Origin: an uncultured Moraxellaceae bacterium
Lineage (GTDB): Bacteria; Pseudomonadota; Gammaproteobacteria; Pseudomonadales; Moraxellaceae
Assembly (NCBI GenBank): GCA_937952925.1
Contig: CALFYA010000187.1
Coordinates: forward strand, 1-24,502
Reading direction: 5' to 3'
DNA length: 24,502 nt
Shown here: positions 1 through 6,369 of the stretch, in pieces
Layout: the number at the start of each line of letters is the position of its first letter
Position numbering within the stretch: the first letter of the stretch is position 1
The notes under the pieces: generated by a model
What the model saw: the letters and a program-made list of their open reading frames with translations, nothing else
What the model was told of the DNA's origin: nothing
Database searches by the model: none
Translations under genes and position numbers: made by a program

Positions 1-220
1 GCAGCCGACCAATAATCGCCATGCCAAATGATGGATGATCAACATAGGCATCACCACTGATGATGATCACATCGCAGGCGTCCCAGCCGAGCATGTCCAT
101 TTCTTCGCGGCTCATCGGCAAAAATGGCGCAGGCTCAAAGCACGACGCCCAGTGCTTGTCGTAATCAAACAAACGCGTGACGACAGTAGACGGATCGGCA
201 GACGAGGACATAGCGATCAT
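1..220 (-). CDS. ygiQ: YgiQ family radical SAM protein, N-terminal part (runs off window)
   Basis: Only the first 73 codons are present; the gene continues leftward out of the window. The translation contains PAPFLPMSREEMDMLGWDAC and GDAYVDHPSFGMAIIGRL, which I recognise as the conserved N-terminal segment of the YgiQ family of large radical SAM proteins. The CX3CX2C cluster motif would lie further in and is not visible here. The family is widespread but its reaction is not established. Two in-frame starts exist, at 220 and 211. The second, giving MSSSADPS, has a GGAA about 9 nt upstream and may be the true one. The gene is divergent from the DUF4331 operon and shares a 276-bp intergenic region with it. 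Identity is confident; the start is uncertain by three codons. Confidence 0.9.
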   Translation of the reverse strand, partial: MIAMSSSADPSTVVTRLFDYDKHWASCFEPAPFLPMSREEMDMLGWDACDVIIISGDAYVDHPSFGMAIIGRL

Positions 221-496
221 TTCCGAAAAAGAGCAAGGGAAGGCACAGACATGCGATGGGCAAACGCCCCGATGAATGCGGCTCATCATAACATGAAGCC
301 GACTCAAACCGTCGGATTTCGACGTAACAAGCCATGAGCCGACCGTTGATCTATTTGTGCAAATTTCTGCACGTCACGTGAATCCAAGTGCAAACACTTT
401 GCGTATATCTCAGTGTGGTGGGCATCCACGGCAATCTTTTCAATCATTTCTATGCCCAGAACACACTCGGCACACCCGAAGGACTGGAGAATACTC
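221..496. other. Divergent intergenic region ygiQ / DUF4331 operon
   Basis: This 276-bp non-coding stretch separates the divergent ygiQ and DUF4331 genes. Its one distinct element is the bipartite ECF-type promoter motif at 379-408, about 90 bp before the DUF4331 start codon. Short ORFs that can be drawn here in other frames have no ribosome binding site and no recognisable product. I see no other gene. Confidence 0.6.
379..408 (+). promoter_or_regulatory. Putative ECF sigma promoter of the DUF4331 operon
   Basis: TGAATCCAA (379-387) and CGTATAT (402-408) are separated by exactly 14 bp. The same two words with the same spacing occur at 4553-4582, beside the ECF sigma gene, while the spacers match at only 2 of 14 positions. 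That is the pattern expected of paired -35 and -10 elements. Counted from GAATCC to CGTATA the spacer is 16 bp, normal for ECF promoters. The element faces the DUF4331 operon, leaving a leader of about 80 nt. Recognition by the sigma factor at 5054-5608 is inferred from proximity and the shared motif. Confidence 0.65.
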
Positions 497-1987
497 ATGA
501 AACATCCCCTCAGATTGCTCAGCAGCGCCGTGATCTTGGCAATGCTCACCAACGTGGCATACGCCTCAAGCCACCGTGAAGCTCCCTCGATTACCAAAAC
601 CCCCAAAGTAGACGCGACTGACTTTTATATGTTTAAAAGCTATGAAAGTGGTCGTGCCGGTTATGTCACCCTGATTGCCAACTATTTGCCGCTGCAAGAT
701 GCCTATGGTGGCCCCAACTACTTTGCGCTTGATCCCAACGCCCTGTATGAAATCCATATCGACAATAATGGCGATGCCCGCGAAGACATCACATTTCAGT
801 TTAAATTCACTCAGCAGCTCAACGACATCAAAGTCCCTGTCGGTGGGCAAATGGTGTCGATTCCGCTGTCTAATGCCGGTGCGGTGACTGCCGGTAGCAA
901 CTCTGCACAAAACACCAGTGAACGCTACAGCGTCACCATGGTCAAAGGTGATCGACGCACCGGTACACGCAGCAACCTTGGTAGTTTTGACAAACCGTTT
1001 GACAATATTGGTAAAAAATCGATCCCCGACTATGCCGCTTACGCCAAAAACTTTATCAAACCGATCCAAATGGGACAGTGCGGCACTGGCAAAGTGTTTG
1101 TCGGTCAACGCCAAGATCCGTTTGCGGTCAATCTGGGTGAAATTTTTGACTTGGTAAATATCGCCGCCCCTGCCACGGTGTTTGATGCCAATGCCGAAGA
1201 CAAAGGACTCAACACCATTGCCGACAAAAACGTTACCACGATTGCCCTCGAAGTTCCCGTCGCGTGTTTGACCGCAGGCACTGAATCGGTGATTGGCGGC
1301 TGGACAACTGCCAGCCTACGTCAAGGTCGTCTGCTCAACCCTGCTCCGCAAAGCAATCTCAACACCGCCAGCAAAGAAGGTGGCGCGTGGACGCAGGTGT
1401 CACGCCTTGGTATGCCACTGGTCAATGAAGTGGTGATTGGCCTGAAAGACAAAGATAAATTCAACGCCAGCAAGCCAAAGGACGATGGGCAGTTTGCCAC
1501 TTATGTGACCAATCCGACCTTGCCGGCGTTGTTGGAAATTTTGTTTAAAGATGCCACCAATGGTGCGGTGGTTGCCCCAACCAACTTCCCGCGCCAAGAC
1601 TTGGTCAATGCCTTTTTGACAGGGATTACTGGCCTCAACCAACCCAAAAATGTGGTGGCGTCTGAAATGCTGCGCCTGAATACCAGTATTGCACCCACGG
1701 CCAAATCCGCTCAAAAACGCTTGGGCGTGGTCGGTGGTGATAATGCCGGTTTCCCCAATGGTCGCCGTCCAGGTGATGATGTGGTCGATATCGAGCTACG
1801 CGTCGCGATGGGCTTGCTGTGTACCATTCCCAACGTCAACACCGCAGTGGGCTGTAAAGCCGCCGATGCCAAAGCGGGTGGGATTGAGTTTACTGATGGT
1901 GCGCTGCAAAGCCCTGCACAATTTGGTGAAAGCTTCCCTTATCTGAATACCCCGATTGCGGGTTCACCTAATAATGCCCGTCAATAA
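497..1987 (+). CDS. Exported DUF4331 domain protein
   Basis: This 496-aa protein starts at ATG 497, preceded by GGAGA at a good distance. The reading frame is open further upstream, but only this start gives a clean Sec signal peptide, with cleavage predicted after AYA (residue 23). The mature protein begins SSHREAP, the hallmark N-terminus of DUF4331 proteins, and near the C-terminus carries GRRPGDDVVDIELRV, another family signature. Residues 89-98 (DNNGDAREDI) resemble a calcium-binding loop. The molecular function of DUF4331 is not established. It heads an operon with a lipoprotein (11 bp downstream), a repeat protein and a HupE-like permease, so an envelope role is likely. Expression probably depends on the ECF-type promoter at 379-408. 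Family assignment is confident; function is unknown. Confidence 0.9.
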   Translation: MKHPLRLLSSAVILAMLTNVAYASSHREAPSITKTPKVDATDFYMFKSYESGRAGYVTLIANYLPLQDAYGGPNYFALDPNALYEIHIDNNGDAREDITFQFKFTQQLNDIKVPVGGQMVSIPLSNAGAVTAGSNSAQNTSERYSVTMVKGDRRTGTRSNLGSFDKPFDNIGKKSIPDYAAYAKNFIKPIQMGQCGTGKVFVGQRQDPFAVNLGEIFDLVNIAAPATVFDANAEDKGLNTIADKNVTTIALEVPVACLTAGTESVIGGWTTASLRQGRLLNPAPQSNLNTASKEGGAWTQVSRLGMPLVNEVVIGLKDKDKFNASKPKDDGQFATYVTNPTLPALLEILFKDATNGAVVAPTNFPRQDLVNAFLTGITGLNQPKNVVASEMLRLNTSIAPTAKSAQKRLGVVGGDNAGFPNGRRPGDDVVDIELRVAMGLLCTIPNVNTAVGCKAADAKAGGIEFTDGALQSPAQFGESFPYLNTPIAGSPNNARQ

Positions 1988-1998
1988 GGAGCGCCATC

Positions 1999-2232
1999 AT
2001 GCGTTTATTTCTGTATGGGATCAGCTTGGGATCGCTGCTACTGGTGGGTTGTAATGATTCCTCCAGCACCAATAACGCCAGCATGCCTGCCTCGTCTGAC
2101 GCATTTAGCCAACAAGCGGCGCGGGTGGTTTCGCTACCCGAACCGACCGCTGAGTTGCTAGAGCCAGAAGACATCAGTGCCTTAGTCACGACCAGTCCAG
2201 AAAACACTGAACCGATGGCGGTCAGCTTCTAA
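1999..2232 (+). CDS. Small putative lipoprotein of the DUF4331 operon
   Basis: This 77-aa protein has a strong AAGGAG ribosome binding site 8 nt before its ATG. The N-terminus is a lipoprotein signal peptide ending in LLVGC, so the mature protein would start at Cys18 and be only about 60 residues long. The mature part is rich in Ser, Pro, Glu and Ala, has no other cysteine and looks disordered. It sits 11 bp after the DUF4331 stop and is followed by a stem-loop. I do not recognise a named family. Its position suggests a partner of the DUF4331 or HupE-like protein at the membrane. It is real as a gene on account of its ribosome binding site, lipobox and operon position. Confidence 0.75.
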   Translation: MRLFLYGISLGSLLLVGCNDSSSTNNASMPASSDAFSQQAARVVSLPEPTAELLEPEDISALVTTSPENTEPMAVSF

Positions 2233-2242
2233 TCTTGCCACT

Positions 2243-2272
2243 GCCATGTCCTGCGCTGCTGCGGGACATGGC
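2243..2272 (+). other. Intercistronic stem-loop
   Basis: GCCATGTCC (2243-2251) pairs perfectly with GGACATGGC (2264-2272) around a 12-nt loop. It lies in the 71-bp gap between the lipoprotein gene and the repeat-protein gene. No T-run follows, so it is not a standard intrinsic terminator. It could act as an mRNA stability or processing element that lowers expression of the downstream genes. Confidence 0.5.
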
Positions 2273-2303
2273 GTGTGGTTGATCCCAATTCGTCGAGGTG
2301 GTG

Positions 2304-3443
2304 ATGTTGCGTCAGGTGCTATGTGGTCTTTTGCTGATGTCGAGCCATCTGTGGTCATGTGCAGTGCTCGCTCAACCGTGGCAACCCACTGATCCCAATC
2401 AGGTGGTGCTGTCGCTGCCGCGCTATGCTCAGACCTATCGGGTCAACCCATCCCCAACGACTCCTTTTGAACAAGTAGCACCACAAATCAGCCAAGCCCT
2501 ACAAGATGCTTATGTATATGGTGACCCACGTCTGATTGGTCAAGCACAAGCGTTGCTCATGCCCTATCAACAATCGACGCAGACCGATATCTTGCTACTG
2601 CGCGCACAAGCGGCTCAAGCCGACCATGCCTTTGATCACGCCAAACAGCTGTTTCAACAAGTCTTGGCTCAAGCCCCCCAACAGACACAAGCCCAGCTGA
2701 GCTTGGCTGCACTCGCAGTCGTGCAAGGCCAATTTGCCAGTGCCCGCCAACATTGTCGCGACATACAAGACCTGAGCGTGCTTGTGCTCAAAATGATTTG
2801 CGAGGCACAAGTAGACGCCGTTTCAGGTCAATCATCCAAAGCCAAACAGACGCTGCTGACCCTCAGTACCCTGCGCCATACGTTAAGCAGCGATCAAGCC
2901 TTGTGGCTTGATTTGATCCAAGCCGATCTCGCCATCCGCACCCAAGATGCCGCATTGGCTCAACGCGTATTTGCCGAGCCAAGCATGAGTATCCCATTGT
3001 TGCTCCTACACGCCGATTGGTTACTCAATCGCGGACAATTTGCCGAAGCACTGAAGCTGTTAACCAATGCGCCCGCTCAAGATGGGGTACTGCTCCGCTT
3101 GGCACGCGCCCAATTATTGTTGGCACATCCAGATGCCGCACAAACCTTGGCTCGTTTAGCCAAACATCAACAACAGCTACTGCTACGCCAAGATGTTGGA
3201 CATGCACGAGAAATCGCACACATGGCGCTACTGCTTAGACAACCCCAGCAAGCACTGCAATGGGCGAAAATCAATTGGCAACATCAACGAGAAACCATTG
3301 ATGTGGTGATCTACACAACTGCTGCGCTGCGCACGTCTTCCATCACTGATCTTCATATCCTCCAAGCGTGGCTGCACCAAACAGGTTTTGTTTATCCCTT
3401 GATCCAACAACGGATTGATCAAGCGTTGCGAGTCGCATCATGA
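2304..3443 (+). CDS. Exported TPR-like repeat protein
   Basis: This 379-aa protein starts at ATG 2304, which lies 5 nt after GAGG. In-frame GTG codons at 2298 and 2301 are less well placed. A signal peptide ends in VLA at residue 23, giving a mature N-terminus QPWQPTDPNQ. The rest is Ala-, Leu- and Gln-rich helical sequence. Helix-turn-helix units such as HAFDHAKQLFQQVLAQAPQQ (about 108-127) look like tetratricopeptide repeats, so it is probably a periplasmic scaffold. Its stop overlaps the start of the HupE-like gene in an ATGA, indicating translational coupling. TPR proteins are, as I recall, regular neighbours of DUF4331 and HupE-type genes. The specific partner is unknown. Confidence 0.8.
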   Translation: MLRQVLCGLLLMSSHLWSCAVLAQPWQPTDPNQVVLSLPRYAQTYRVNPSPTTPFEQVAPQISQALQDAYVYGDPRLIGQAQALLMPYQQSTQTDILLLRAQAAQADHAFDHAKQLFQQVLAQAPQQTQAQLSLAALAVVQGQFASARQHCRDIQDLSVLVLKMICEAQVDAVSGQSSKAKQTLLTLSTLRHTLSSDQALWLDLIQADLAIRTQDAALAQRVFAEPSMSIPLLLLHADWLLNRGQFAEALKLLTNAPAQDGVLLRLARAQLLLAHPDAAQTLARLAKHQQQLLLRQDVGHAREIAHMALLLRQPQQALQWAKINWQHQRETIDVVIYTTAALRTSSITDLHILQAWLHQTGFVYPLIQQRIDQALRVAS

Positions 3444-4537
3444 GCATCATCGAGCGCGGCTGTGCGGTTTTTTTGCTCTGGTTGTGTTGTAGCGTGTCGT
3501 GGGCGCATCAAAACAGCACCGCTTATTTACAGCTCACACCAGACGGCTCCGGCTATCACGCGATTTATCAATTGCCAGTACGTGATGCTGCACAATTAAT
3601 CGACCTTGATCCCAATCAAGATCAACAGATTACATGGCAAGAAATTTTAAGCGCCACGCCACAGTGGCAACGTTTACTCACCGAGCAATTGCAGTTCTCA
3701 GATGCGACACAAGCCTGTTCGTTACAGATGATGAAGCCTGTTTGGCTGCACAATATTGATGAGCAAGTCTATTTATATCAATCTTTTGCCATAAAATGCG
3801 CGCAACCTGCACAGCAGTTAAACTATCAAATTTTGGCCAGCGTTGATCAGCAGCATCGCGTTTTGGTCAGCAACCTCGCCACACAACAACACCAACTGTT
3901 TGCGCCAAGTACCATTTCCCTCGGTATTCACTCACGCGCATCGATGTTGATGAGCTATGGGCTGTCGGGTGTGCATCATTTACTGATTGGTTTGGATCAT
4001 CTGCTGTTTTTGTTTTGTTTATTGCTGCCGTTGGTTTATCACGCACGGCAACAAACCTCGATTCGTCCACTCTTGCATCAAACTGTCTGGGTGGCGTCTG
4101 CCTTTACGCTTGCGCACTCCATCACCTTGGTGTTGGCAGCGTTGCAGTGGGTCAGCCTGCCGAGTCGCTGGGTTGAAACAGCGATTGCCGCATCGGTGCT
4201 GTGGGCGGCGCTGTATCATTGGCGTCCTCGTCCTTTGGCACATCAAGTGGGCTTGGCGTTTGGATTTGGCCTGATCCACGGCTTTGGTTTTGCCAATGTG
4301 TTGGCTGATCTGCCGCTCTCCACGTTTGATCGTGTGTTGGCGTTGTTGAGCTTTAATCTGGGGATTGAACTGGGGCAGTTGCTGTGTATTGTGCTGGTGA
4401 TCCCACCCTTATTTTATCTGCGTCAAACTCAGATCTTTCAATGGGTGCTGTACCGAGGGGGCTTGGTGTGCGCCATGATCATCGCGGGTCTGTGGGTGGT
4501 CGAACGTGCCGCAGCGGTGAAACTATTGCCGTTTTAA
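3440..4537 (+). CDS. HupE/UreJ-type membrane protein with N-terminal EF-hand-like domain
   Basis: This 365-aa protein starts within the stop of the repeat-protein gene. It has a signal peptide (1-22, ending WAH), a periplasmic N-terminal domain to about residue 165, then about six or seven hydrophobic segments. The membrane part carries GVHHLLIGLDHLLF (177-190) and GFGLIHGFGFANVL (275-288), the His/Asp motifs of the HupE/UreJ family. That family includes nickel or cobalt permeases of hydrogenase and urease clusters. No hydrogenase or urease genes are present here, so nickel transport should not be assumed. Residues 57-68 or so (DPNQDQQITWQE) match an EF-hand loop, with Asp, Asn, Asp, Ile and the terminal Glu at the expected places, although the usual Gly is Gln. 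It is the last gene of the operon. Confidence 0.85.
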   Translation: MSIIERGCAVFLLWLCCSVSWAHQNSTAYLQLTPDGSGYHAIYQLPVRDAAQLIDLDPNQDQQITWQEILSATPQWQRLLTEQLQFSDATQACSLQMMKPVWLHNIDEQVYLYQSFAIKCAQPAQQLNYQILASVDQQHRVLVSNLATQQHQLFAPSTISLGIHSRASMLMSYGLSGVHHLLIGLDHLLFLFCLLLPLVYHARQQTSIRPLLHQTVWVASAFTLAHSITLVLAALQWVSLPSRWVETAIAASVLWAALYHWRPRPLAHQVGLAFGFGLIHGFGFANVLADLPLSTFDRVLALLSFNLGIELGQLLCIVLVIPPLFYLRQTQIFQWVLYRGGLVCAMIIAGLWVVERAAAVKLLPF

Positions 4538-4552
4538 TTTTTTTGATTTTCT

Positions 4553-4582
4553 TGAATCCAAAATGGATGTTTCCTCGTATAT
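4553..4582 (+). promoter_or_regulatory. Putative ECF sigma promoter upstream of the sRNA/ECF region
   Basis: TGAATCCAA (4553-4561) and CGTATAT (4576-4582) repeat, with identical 14-bp spacing, the words found before the DUF4331 gene at 379-408. It starts 16 bp after the HupE-like stop codon and points at the small hairpin region, the 37-aa ORF and the ECF sigma gene. The likely transcription start is near 4588-4590. It fits an autoregulated ECF locus, but a terminator-like hairpin lies between it and the sigma gene. Confidence 0.65.
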
Positions 4583-4587
4583 GTGTA

Positions 4588-4711
4588 TAGGTCAAGCCAA
4601 AAACACTTGGATGTCAGGGCGGTGTATTGGCTTATCCACAGTTTTTTGACTTTTTGGTCAACGCTTTACGGATCAGTCTAGTCACGACTCCGGACTAGAT
4701 CGATCCTTTTT
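4588..4711 (+). ncRNA. Candidate ECF-dependent small RNA
   Basis: The interval runs from the expected start of the promoter at 4553-4582 to the T-run after a stable hairpin, about 124 nt. It contains no ORF with a ribosome binding site. It would fold a small internal stem (TTGAC/GTCAA, 4646-4661) and a 3' terminator stem (4670-4706) followed by TTTTTAT. Small RNAs under ECF control are known in enterobacteria, for example those driven by sigma E. This one is inferred only from the promoter and terminator arrangement. The alternative is an attenuated 5' leader of the sigma operon. Confidence 0.4.
4670..4711 (+). terminator. Terminator-like hairpin
   Basis: GGATCAGTCTAGTC (4670-4683) pairs with GACTAGATCGATCC (4693-4706), 12 of 14 positions, around a 9-nt loop. 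Four or five T residues follow directly. It would end transcripts from the DUF4331 operon and from the promoter at 4553. Leaky termination could also feed the sigma gene downstream. Confidence 0.55.
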
Positions 4712-4715
4712 ATCG

Positions 4716-4745
4716 AGCCTCGATCAGCGGCACACTGATCGGCTC
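4716..4745 (+). other. Bulged stem-loop after the terminator
   Basis: CGATCAG (4721-4727) and CTGATCG (4735-4741) form a perfect 7-bp stem with a 7-nt loop. An alternative pairing extends it to 11 bp with a 2-nt bulge, bounded by GAGCC and GGCTC. No T-run follows. Part of its loop and arm, AGCGGCACACT, recurs at 4896-4906, so the region may contain a decayed duplication or alternative RNA pairing. Confidence 0.4.
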
Positions 4746-4794
4746 AACCACTCGACGCGAAGTCGGTGTCAAGGATGCAAGAGGTAGGTGTGTG

Positions 4795-4908
4795 ATGTCG
4801 CGTGATCAATTGTCGTATGCAGTATTGATGATGCTGCTGTTGAGCATGTTGTTGTTACCAGTGGTCACACCACATGTCAGTGAGCCGATCACGGCAGCGG
4901 CACACTAG
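4795..4908 (+). CDS. Possible 37-aa hydrophobic small protein
   Basis: The ORF begins with MSRDQLSYAV, runs through an uninterrupted hydrophobic stretch of about 15 residues rich in Leu and Met, and ends PHVSEPITAAAH before TAG. GAGGTAGG at 4781-4788 could serve as ribosome binding site; the spacing is slightly long for ATG 4795 and good for GTG 4792. It would be a single-pass or secreted peptide. Its position between an ECF-type promoter and the ECF/anti-sigma genes suggests a membrane-associated regulator or a target of the system. No family is recognised and homologues were not searched, so it may be a chance ORF. Confidence 0.4.
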   Translation: MSRDQLSYAVLMMLLLSMLLLPVVTPHVSEPITAAAH

Positions 4909-4995
4909 CGGCTGTAAATTGTTGAGGTTTTTGTGTATTCGACTTGTGGTCATCTAGACGACCGATTATCGTCGGGTGACGCTGAGCAGGGCAAT

Positions 4996-5079
4996 ATGAG
5001 CATGTTTTTTTCAAAAATCGCTCAGCACTCATTTGACCAAGGCTGGATCACTCATGACCATTGCATTTCCAACCGATGA
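4996..5079 (+). CDS. Possible 27-aa leader ORF overlapping the ECF sigma start
   Basis: ATG 4996 has AGGG six nt upstream and opens a 27-codon frame ending TGA at 5077-5079, 26 bp inside the sigma gene in another frame. It crosses the inverted repeat at 4981-5026. Translation of it could open that structure and couple to the sigma gene. The evidence is only position and a short ribosome binding site. Confidence 0.2.
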   Translation: MSMFFSKIAQHSFDQGWITHDHCISNR

Positions 5080-5608
5080 ACGGGTACTGCTGCTCAAGAT
5101 TAGTCGAGGCGATCAGCTCGCGTTTCGTGAGCTGTATGATCAGACCTCACCGCAATTGTATGCGGTAGCCTTACGCCTGCTCAGACGGCGCGATGTGGCT
5201 GAAGATGTGGTGCAAGAGGTGTTTTTGACCCTGTGGCATGCGGCGGATCAGTATGATATGGCACGCGGCTCGGTGCGGACGTGGCTGTCCACCATCACCC
5301 GTAACCGCTGTATTGATCGACTGCGCCGCGCCCCTGTACCGCTCAGTGAGATAGAAGCCGATGACCTGCCGGATCAACAGGCTGATGACCCACTCCAAAG
5401 CGCCTTGACCGATGCGGATTTGAGTGTGCTTGCCGAGTGTCTAGAAGATCTCAATGACCAACAGCGCCGCTCGATTTCATTGGCCTATTTTGATGGATTG
5501 ACTCATCAAGACGTTGCAGCGCGCATGGATGTGCCGCTCGGTTCAGCCAAGACGTGGATTCGTCGTGGTCTGGATGTGTTGAGAAAATGTATGGGAGCCG
5601 CCGTATGA
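5054..5608 (+). CDS. ECF-type RNA polymerase sigma factor (SigK/RpoE-like)
   Basis: This 184-aa protein starts at ATG 5054 (MTIAFPTDER). A TTG seven codons upstream has no better ribosome binding site. Sigma region 2 spans about 20-92, with DVVQEVFLTLWH and the -10 recognition part SVRTWLSTITRNRCIDRLRR. Region 4 spans about 126-178, with the helix-turn-helix THQDVAARMDVPLGSAKTWI. Regions 1 and 3 are missing, as usual for group 4 sigma factors. The last codons overlap the anti-sigma start (ATGA), so the pair is translationally coupled. I infer it recognises the motif at 379-408 and 4553-4582 and so controls the DUF4331 operon. Subgroup assignment rests on the RskA-type partner. Confidence 0.92.
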   Translation: MTIAFPTDERVLLLKISRGDQLAFRELYDQTSPQLYAVALRLLRRRDVAEDVVQEVFLTLWHAADQYDMARGSVRTWLSTITRNRCIDRLRRAPVPLSEIEADDLPDQQADDPLQSALTDADLSVLAECLEDLNDQQRRSISLAYFDGLTHQDVAARMDVPLGSAKTWIRRGLDVLRKCMGAAV

Positions 5609-6369
5609 GTACACCGCTAAGCCATGAGCAACACCCGCTCAATCTGATCGCTGCACAATACGTGCTTGGCGTGCTCTCGGCATCTGCCCGTGAACGAGTC
5701 CAAACACGGATGCTACGCGAGCCTGAACTGCGTGATTTGGTGCATGCGTGGGAACGTAAGCTCAATCCACTCGCTGGCCTGATTAAACCCGAACAAGTCC
5801 CACCGCATGTGTGGCAAATAATCGACGCCCAAATCAATCATCGGCCAGCGCCCATCCAGCCAACTGCCCCCACAGTGATCACCAGCACCACACCCGCACC
5901 CCCTGCCAATGATCAATCTTGGAAACTGTGGACAGGATTCAGCTCAGCCGTTGCAGCAGGGTTGGCACTGTTTGTGGTGTTACGGCCTGACCCTGCTCCA
6001 CAAATCATTCAAGCCCCACCGGTCATGGTGCAGCAAGTGATTCGGGATGTTGCGGTGTTGAGTGCAGATGATAAATCAGCCGCATGGGTGGTGCGCCAAC
6101 AGGATCAACAATTGGTGCTGACCGATGTTGGGGCTGCCACCGTGCCTAGCGACCGTGACCTTGAGCTGTGGAGCATCCAAGGCAGTGCTGCCCCGCGCTC
6201 ACTTGGGGTGATCAAACTCAAAGATGGACAAGCGATGCTCTCACAAGTGCAGCGTGATCTGATCAGCAAAGATTCGATTTTGGCAATCAGCTTAGAACCA
6301 ACCGGTGGCTCGCCCACTGGCGCACCGACCGGTGCGGTGTTGTATACCGGTAAAATTGTCCGTGGTTAG
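5605..6369 (+). CDS. RskA-type membrane anti-sigma factor
   Basis: This 254-aa protein starts at ATG 5605 inside the sigma stop codon. The cytoplasmic N-terminal part (about 1-80) contains HPLNLIAAQYVLGVLSASAR, typical of anti-sigma domains of this class, without the zinc-binding HxxxCxxC. After a Pro/Thr-rich linker comes one transmembrane segment (about 108-126). A periplasmic C-terminal domain follows, with DRDLELWSIQG and a final GAVLYTGKI that I recognise from anti-sigma-K (RskA, PF10099) proteins. It should hold the ECF factor inactive until a periplasmic signal causes its proteolysis; in the family that is regulated intramembrane proteolysis. The stop codon TAG overlaps the end of a MITE-like repeat. 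Confidence 0.9.
   Translation: MSTPLSHEQHPLNLIAAQYVLGVLSASARERVQTRMLREPELRDLVHAWERKLNPLAGLIKPEQVPPHVWQIIDAQINHRPAPIQPTAPTVITSTTPAPPANDQSWKLWTGFSSAVAAGLALFVVLRPDPAPQIIQAPPVMVQQVIRDVAVLSADDKSAAWVVRQQDQQLVLTDVGAATVPSDRDLELWSIQGSAAPRSLGVIKLKDGQAMLSQVQRDLISKDSILAISLEPTGGSPTGAPTGAVLYTGKIVRG

Larger units (their letters stand above)
4538..5053 (+). other. Structured 516-bp gap between the HupE-like and ECF sigma genes
   Basis: No long ORF exists here, but the stretch is rich in signals. In order it holds an ECF-type promoter motif (4553-4582), a perfect TTATCCACA DnaA box (4632-4640), a small dyad TTGAC/GTCAA (4646-4661), a terminator-like hairpin (4670-4711), a bulged hairpin (4716-4745), a 37-codon ORF (4795-4908) and a 7-bp inverted repeat GCTGAGC/GCTCAGC (4981-5026). 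The 11-mer AGCGGCACACT occurs twice, at 4726 and 4896. Each element is described separately. Confidence 0.6.

Noticed and set aside
413..496. Upstream extension of the DUF4331 frame
   Set aside because: It would bury the signal peptide and overlap the promoter region; ATG 497 has a ribosome binding site.
566..1114. 182-codon minus-strand frame inside the DUF4331 gene
   Set aside because: Antisense shadow of a confidently identified gene with no recognisable product.
3440..4537. Nickel permease of a hydrogenase or urease cluster
   Set aside because: The protein shares HupE/UreJ motifs, but no hydrogenase, urease or nickel chaperone gene is in the window.
4632..4640. Replication origin suggested by a DnaA box
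   Set aside because: Only one perfect box was seen, with no cluster, AT-rich unwinding region or dnaA/dnaN/gidA neighbours.
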